Part shown: positions 61,064 to 64,000 of the stretch, piece by piece
How the letters are laid out: each line of letters opens with the position of its first letter
Position numbering within the stretch: position 1 is the stretch's first letter
From: Holzapfeliella saturejae
GTDB lineage: Bacteria > Bacillota > Bacilli > Lactobacillales > Lactobacillaceae
Length of the DNA: 64,000 bases
Reading direction: 5' to 3'
NCBI RefSeq assembly: GCF_037546065.1
Contig: NZ_JAWMWG010000001.1
Span: forward strand, 1,135,620 to 1,199,619
The notes under the pieces: model-generated
Seen by the model: only the letters and a program-made list of their open reading frames with translations
Database searches by the model: none
Told to the model about the DNA's origin: nothing
Position numbers and translations under genes: made by a program

Positions 61064-62503
61064 TTAAGACTCTCTTCTTTTTAGAATTTTTTCAATAAAG
61101 AACTTAAAATCATTTGCGATTTCAAATTTCATGAATACAAAAATAACTAGATAAACTGCCGATACAATTAACGATTTAATCGTCATATTGATGTAAGGTT
61201 GTGAAACAAAATTAGGCAATAAACTACCTATTACAAATGTTACCACTGCTAAAATCGCAAACTTAGGGAAATCTTTAAAGACATACTTAGCATCATACGC
61301 ATCTCGTACAATATAAATTCTAAGTAAGCAAACCACAAATTCCACCGTCAACAAACTAATCATAGCCCCTACTGCACCATAAGGCTTATCTAAAATCAGA
61401 TTCAAAATAATACTTAAAACAGCACCAATAATAACAGGAATGGCATAATCCTTATCTCGCTTATTCGCTAATGCAAACTGATTAGAAAAAACCTCACCTA
61501 TTGGTAAGAAGATGATTCGCAATGTCGCAAAATAAGAAATCATGGTCATCGGTTCAAATTGGGCACTGAAAAAGACAGGTACAAACTCTTTTGTGTTAAT
61601 CATCACAATAATTGTGAAAATAATCGCCAAAAAGGTCGTGATTTCTAATGATTTTTTCAAGAATACGCGTTGAGATTCTTTAGAAGCACTCGCCATTTTT
61701 GGCATCATCACTACCGTGATAGATGTGATAACCCCTAATAAAATGGTTGAGATTCGCTGAGAGTAATCATAATAACCAACTTGTGTAGCTGACCCATTTA
61801 AGAAGTTTAGTATAGGCTTATCCAAAGAGTTATAAATTTGTGTTGCCGCTTGTGGAATAATCAATGTTATCACTGCGACAATTACACTTCTCAACTGGTA
61901 AAAACGTTTAACCGGACGATCAACATAACGCTTAATCGATAGCCAAAATACAAAACTTCCTAACATTGTCGTTACTGACATAATCAACATATAAATCCAT
62001 AAATCTTGTTGTGATTTAATAAATGCAAATATCAAGACCACAGAAGATAATTTTACCGCTGTATTTCGTAAAACAACTTTTCCAAATTCTTCTAGTCCTT
62101 GATAAAACCATGAAATGTCAAACATGGCAGAAATCAAGAATGGTACTTGCAGATAAAAATAAAATTGATATTCTACCTTGAAAATTGTAACAGCTAATAA
62201 AGTTAAAATGATAACTGCAATACTAGATAAGGCTTGCACGTACCACAATCCCCAAAAAGCTTCGGTTAACTTTTTGCGGTCATTTTTAGCTCTGATTTTT
62301 GCAATCGCTCGTGTGCCAATTTGACTCATCGCAATCGCACAAAATACCATCAAAAACTGAATTGTAAAGTTGACTGAACTATACACACCGTTTTGTGTTG
62401 GTCCAAGTGTTCTTGATAGATAAGGTACCGTTATCATAGGTATTAAAACTAAGAATACTTGATAAACGGCGTTGTAAAATATATTAACTAAAGTTTTTTT
62501 CAA
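61064..62503 (-). CDS. Wzx-type oligosaccharide flippase (TTG start)
   Basis: A 479-residue membrane protein with about fourteen helices of the polysaccharide-transport (RfbX/MATE) family: N-terminal NIFYNAVYQVFLVLIPMITVPYLSR, then GVYSSVNFTIQF and GYYDYSQRIS in the middle. Flips undecaprenyl-linked glycans across the membrane. It starts at TTG 62503, 6 bases after GAGGGA. First gene of the seven-gene run flippase-tagA-GT4-polymerase/GT2-GT32-pncB-nadE. Confidence 0.9.
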   Translation of the reverse strand: MKKTLVNIFYNAVYQVFLVLIPMITVPYLSRTLGPTQNGVYSSVNFTIQFLMVFCAIAMSQIGTRAIAKIRAKNDRKKLTEAFWGLWYVQALSSIAVIILTLLAVTIFKVEYQFYFYLQVPFLISAMFDISWFYQGLEEFGKVVLRNTAVKLSSVVLIFAFIKSQQDLWIYMLIMSVTTMLGSFVFWLSIKRYVDRPVKRFYQLRSVIVAVITLIIPQAATQIYNSLDKPILNFLNGSATQVGYYDYSQRISTILLGVITSITVVMMPKMASASKESQRVFLKKSLEITTFLAIIFTIIVMINTKEFVPVFFSAQFEPMTMISYFATLRIIFLPIGEVFSNQFALANKRDKDYAIPVIIGAVLSIILNLILDKPYGAVGAMISLLTVEFVVCLLRIYIVRDAYDAKYVFKDFPKFAILAVVTFVIGSLLPNFVSQPYINMTIKSLIVSAVYLVIFVFMKFEIANDFKFFIEKILKRRES

Positions 62504-62534
62504 AATAATCCCTCATTCGAGTGTACTAACGTTC

Positions 62535-62543
62535 ATTATACCA
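62535..62543 (-). promoter_or_regulatory. Extended -10 promoter of the glycan operon
   Basis: The minus strand reads TGGTATAAT about 32 bases before the flippase start codon. It lies in the 57-base gap after gntR, where no terminator hairpin is seen, so read-through from gntR may add to expression. TGGTATA resembles half of a NagR/DasR-type operator, weakly. Confidence 0.6.
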
Positions 62544-62560
62544 AAAATCACTCGCTTTTT

Positions 62561-63262
62561 TTATCGTTCAAAGTAAAATTCAAAACGTTCTGCTACATAT
62601 TGTGAACGCACATATTCAAAAGGACGATAATCATCCAATCTGGTAACCTGACGTAGTAAAACCAACGGATCACCTTTTTTGATATCTAGCATTTTAGCAA
62701 TCTGTTCATTAGCGATAGTCGCACCAATTGTTTGTTCCACATGATTTAACTCAAATTTGTTTTTGTTTTTAACAGCGTGATATAAAGATGTTGTGATTTC
62801 TGATTTATGCAAGTCTCCAATTAAACTTTCGGGAATAGATGCGACTTCAAAGCTAATTGGAATACCGTCTGCAAACCGTATTCTCTCCATTCGCAAAACA
62901 TTCTGGTTAACGCTTAACTGTAGTTTTTCTTTTTCACTTAACGAGGGTTTAGTTAAGCGATAAGTGATTGTTTGACTAGATGGCTTTTTCCCTTGTTTTT
63001 TCATCATATCAGTAAACGATGTGATTCCTGTCATTTTTTCTTGTACTTTTTGGCTTGAAACGTATGTCCCAGAACCTGGTCGGCGCTCTAATATTCCCTC
63101 TTCAGCTAACGTTGAAATTGCTTGACGTAATGTCATTCTACTAACCCCAAAAGTATCTGATAATTTGCGTTCGGATGGTAATCGTTGACCTAATTGCCAC
63201 TGCCCTGTTTCAATCTTTTGCTTAATTTTATTGTGTATCTGAATATAAATTGGATCTTGCAT
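62561..63262 (-). CDS. GntR-family regulator, HutC/UTRA subfamily
   Basis: A 233-residue repressor. N-terminal winged helix (about 1-70: YIQIHNKIKQKIETGQW, LPSERKLSDTFGVSRMTLRQA, RRPGSGTYV) and C-terminal UTRA effector domain with FADGIPISFEVASIP and RPFEYVRSQYVAERFEF. It resembles NagR/YvoA, which sense amino-sugar phosphates, so a link to GlcNAc/ManNAc metabolism is plausible. ATG 63262 lies 9 bases after GGGAGG; an in-frame TTG at 63268 is too close. Confidence 0.9.
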   Translation of the reverse strand: MQDPIYIQIHNKIKQKIETGQWQLGQRLPSERKLSDTFGVSRMTLRQAISTLAEEGILERRPGSGTYVSSQKVQEKMTGITSFTDMMKKQGKKPSSQTITYRLTKPSLSEKEKLQLSVNQNVLRMERIRFADGIPISFEVASIPESLIGDLHKSEITTSLYHAVKNKNKFELNHVEQTIGATIANEQIAKMLDIKKGDPLVLLRQVTRLDDYRPFEYVRSQYVAERFEFYFER

Positions 63263-63304
63263 GTCCAAATCCTCCCGATTGACTTAACTTCAAAATATAG
63301 GTAA

Positions 63305-63337
63305 AGAAAAAGCGTCCGGAAATCAATCCGGACGCTT
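63305..63337 (-). terminator. Terminator after tRNA-Gln
   Basis: A GC-rich perfect stem (AAGCGTCCGGA/TCCGGACGCTT) and T-rich tail on the minus strand. It ends the rRNA/tRNA cluster before gntR. Confidence 0.92.
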
Positions 63338-63342
63338 ATATA

Positions 63343-63414
63343 TTGGGTTAGCTGGATTCGAACCAGCGCATGACGGAGTCAAAGTCCGTTGCCTTACCGC
63401 TTGGCTATAACCCA
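63343..63414 (-). tRNA. tRNA-Gln (TTG)
   Basis: Acceptor TGGGTTA/TAACCCA, anticodon stem ACGGA/TCCGT with loop CTTTGAC (anticodon TTG), T-arm GTTCGAATC. No CCA is encoded. With gatCAB in the same window, this tRNA may be charged through Glu-tRNA(Gln). Confidence 0.94.
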
Positions 63415-63419
63415 GTAAA

Positions 63420-63502
63420 TGGAGGAGAGTGGATTCGAACCACCGAACCAATAATGGGGCGGATTTACAGTCCGCTGCGTTTAGCCACTTCGCTACTCCT
63501 CC
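63420..63502 (-). tRNA. tRNA-Tyr (GTA)
   Basis: Class II tRNA with long variable arm. Acceptor GGAGGAG/CTCCTCC, anticodon stem GCGGA/TCCGC with loop CTGTAAA (anticodon GTA), T-arm GTTCGAATC. Confidence 0.94.
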
Positions 63503-63519
63503 GTAGCACTACATTCATA

Positions 63520-63548
63520 ATGATAACGAATCTATAAATAAAAATCAA
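63520..63548 (-). promoter_or_regulatory. Promoter for tRNA-Tyr and tRNA-Gln
   Basis: Minus strand TTGATT, 17-base spacer, TATCAT, about 20 bases upstream of tRNA-Tyr. Confidence 0.55.
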
Positions 63549-63576
63549 TGGTTAATTTATAAAAAATAGTTATCAA

Positions 63577-63649
63577 TGCCGGTTGCAGGATTTGAACCTG
63601 TGACCCTCGGTTTACGATACCGATGCTCTACCAGCTGAGCTAAACCGGC
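63577..63649 (-). tRNA. tRNA-Thr (CGT)
   Basis: Acceptor GCCGGTT/AACCGGC, D-arm AGCTCAGCTGG, anticodon stem TCGGT/ACCGA with loop ATCGTAA (anticodon CGT), T-arm GTTCAAATC. It reads ACG codons only. Confidence 0.93.
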
Positions 63650-63660
63650 ATAACAAGTTA

Positions 63661-63689
63661 ATGTTATCAGAAAATAATAATAAATACAA
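63661..63689 (-). promoter_or_regulatory. Promoter for tRNA-Thr
   Basis: Minus strand TTGTAT, 17-base spacer, TAACAT, about 12 bases before the tRNA. It directly follows the terminator after tRNA-Val, which supports a separate unit. Confidence 0.55.
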
Positions 63690-63690
63690 T

Positions 63691-63724
63691 AAAAAAAGTC
63701 ATAAACAAAATATTTATGACTTTT
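63691..63724 (-). terminator. Terminator after tRNA-Val
   Basis: AAAAGTCATAAA, a 7-base loop, TTTATGACTTTT and further T on the minus strand. It ends the 5S-tRNA-Val transcript. Confidence 0.85.
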
Positions 63725-63729
63725 AATTA

Positions 63730-63802
63730 TGGAGGATACAGGGATCGAACCTGTGACCCCCTGCTTGTAAGGCAGATGCTCTCCCAGCTGAGCTAATCCT
63801 CC
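63730..63802 (-). tRNA. tRNA-Val (TAC)
   Basis: Acceptor GGAGGAT/ATCCTCC, D-arm AGCTCAGCTGG, anticodon loop CTTACAA (anticodon TAC), T-arm GTTCGATCC. It lies directly after 5S rRNA, the common place for tRNA-Val in Lactobacillales. Confidence 0.94.
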
Positions 63803-63812
63803 AAATGGACTA

Positions 63813-63929
63813 GCGTGGCAACGTCTTATCCTCGCAGGTAGTTACCCACCAACTACTTTCAGCGCTAAGAAGCTTAACTTCTGTGTTCGGCATGAGAACA
63901 GGTGTAGCCTTCTTGCTATCGCCACCACA
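63813..63929 (-). rRNA. rrf: 5S ribosomal RNA
   Basis: The minus strand starts TGTGGTGGCGATAGC and contains ACACCTGTTCTCATGCCGAAC and GTTAAGCTTCT; the 3' end pairs with the 5' end (GCCACGC). Length of about 117 bases fits 5S of low-GC Gram-positives. The 23S gene should lie upstream, outside the window. Confidence 0.95.
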
Positions 63930-63953
63930 CTATATCTATTGAAATATTTTGCC

Positions 63954-63987
63954 AAAAAAATACATGACCACCTATGCGGTGCTCACG
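63954..63987 (-). other. Hairpin with T-run upstream of 5S rRNA
   Basis: On the minus strand CGTGA-G-CACC-GCATA-GGTG-G-TCATG is followed by TA and seven T. It looks like a rho-independent terminator but precedes the 5S gene by only about 25 bases. It may be an rRNA spacer or processing element. I could not match the 38 bases at the window end to the 3' end of 23S rRNA. Confidence 0.5.
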
Positions 63988-64000
63988 TGCTTCCATTAGC

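Overview
The window is a gene-dense, low-GC Firmicutes chromosome segment. The core gene set points to Lactobacillales, most likely Lactobacillaceae or Enterococcaceae: the pcrA-ligA-camS-gatCAB-dagK-rlmCD block, mevalonate-pathway isoprenoid genes, ClpE, PepS and a D-2-hydroxyacid dehydrogenase. I cannot name a genus from the sequence alone. There is no insertion sequence, prophage, integrase or CRISPR array. Most genes are on the minus strand, and the right end runs into an rRNA/tRNA cluster (5S, Val, Thr, Tyr, Gln).

Layout. 1-2.9 kb: Bce-type peptide-stress module (permease cut by the window edge, ATPase, response regulator, intramembrane-sensing kinase). 2.9-7.9 kb: CopB copper ATPase, a ptsH that stands alone without ptsI, and divergent clpE whose promoter carries a CIRCE (HrcA) operator. 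7.9-14.5 kb: prfC, a CNNM/CorC-type membrane protein, membrane and hypothetical genes, a surface nuclease, a DUF402 phosphatase and recX. 14.5-25.8 kb: first RumA-type rRNA methyltransferase, operon mvaA-mvaS-D-hydroxyacid dehydrogenase, operon map-yihY-galU, flavodoxin, UDP-GlcNAc 2-epimerase, pepS and a small membrane protein. 25.8-33.4 kb: tRNA-Arg, a degenerate orphan PTS EIIC, DEAD-box helicase, two tandem APC permeases, an EEP-fold membrane protein and an orphan TIR-like gene. 33.4-44.4 kb: rlmCD, dagK, gatBAC, camS, ligA, pcrA. 44.5-48.8 kb: purine salvage (two xpt copies flanking guaB and pbuX). 48.8-53.5 kb: GH73 lipoprotein, cold-shock protein, ECF S-component, tRNA-Leu, and a Ca/Mn P-type ATPase behind a yybP-ykoY manganese riboswitch. 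53.5-62.5 kb: seven tightly packed genes in which a glycan flippase and glycosyltransferases are joined to pncB and nadE. 62.6-63.3 kb: a GntR/UTRA regulator.

Connections. GalU (UDP-glucose), the 2-epimerase (UDP-ManNAc) and the TagA-type ManNAc transferase point to a ManNAc-containing wall glycan or teichoic acid assembled by the 53.5-62.5 kb operon. Xpt, PbuX and GuaB form a xanthine-to-GMP salvage route. PncB and NadE form the nicotinate-to-NAD route.

The best candidates for something new are the lone TIR-like protein with a 34-residue tandem repeat (32536-33411), the membrane polymerase/GT2 fusion inside the glycan-NAD operon, and the EIIC protein that lacks its sugar-binding glutamate. 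TTG start codons are frequent: seven genes use one. No gene-free stretch exceeds about 300 bases.
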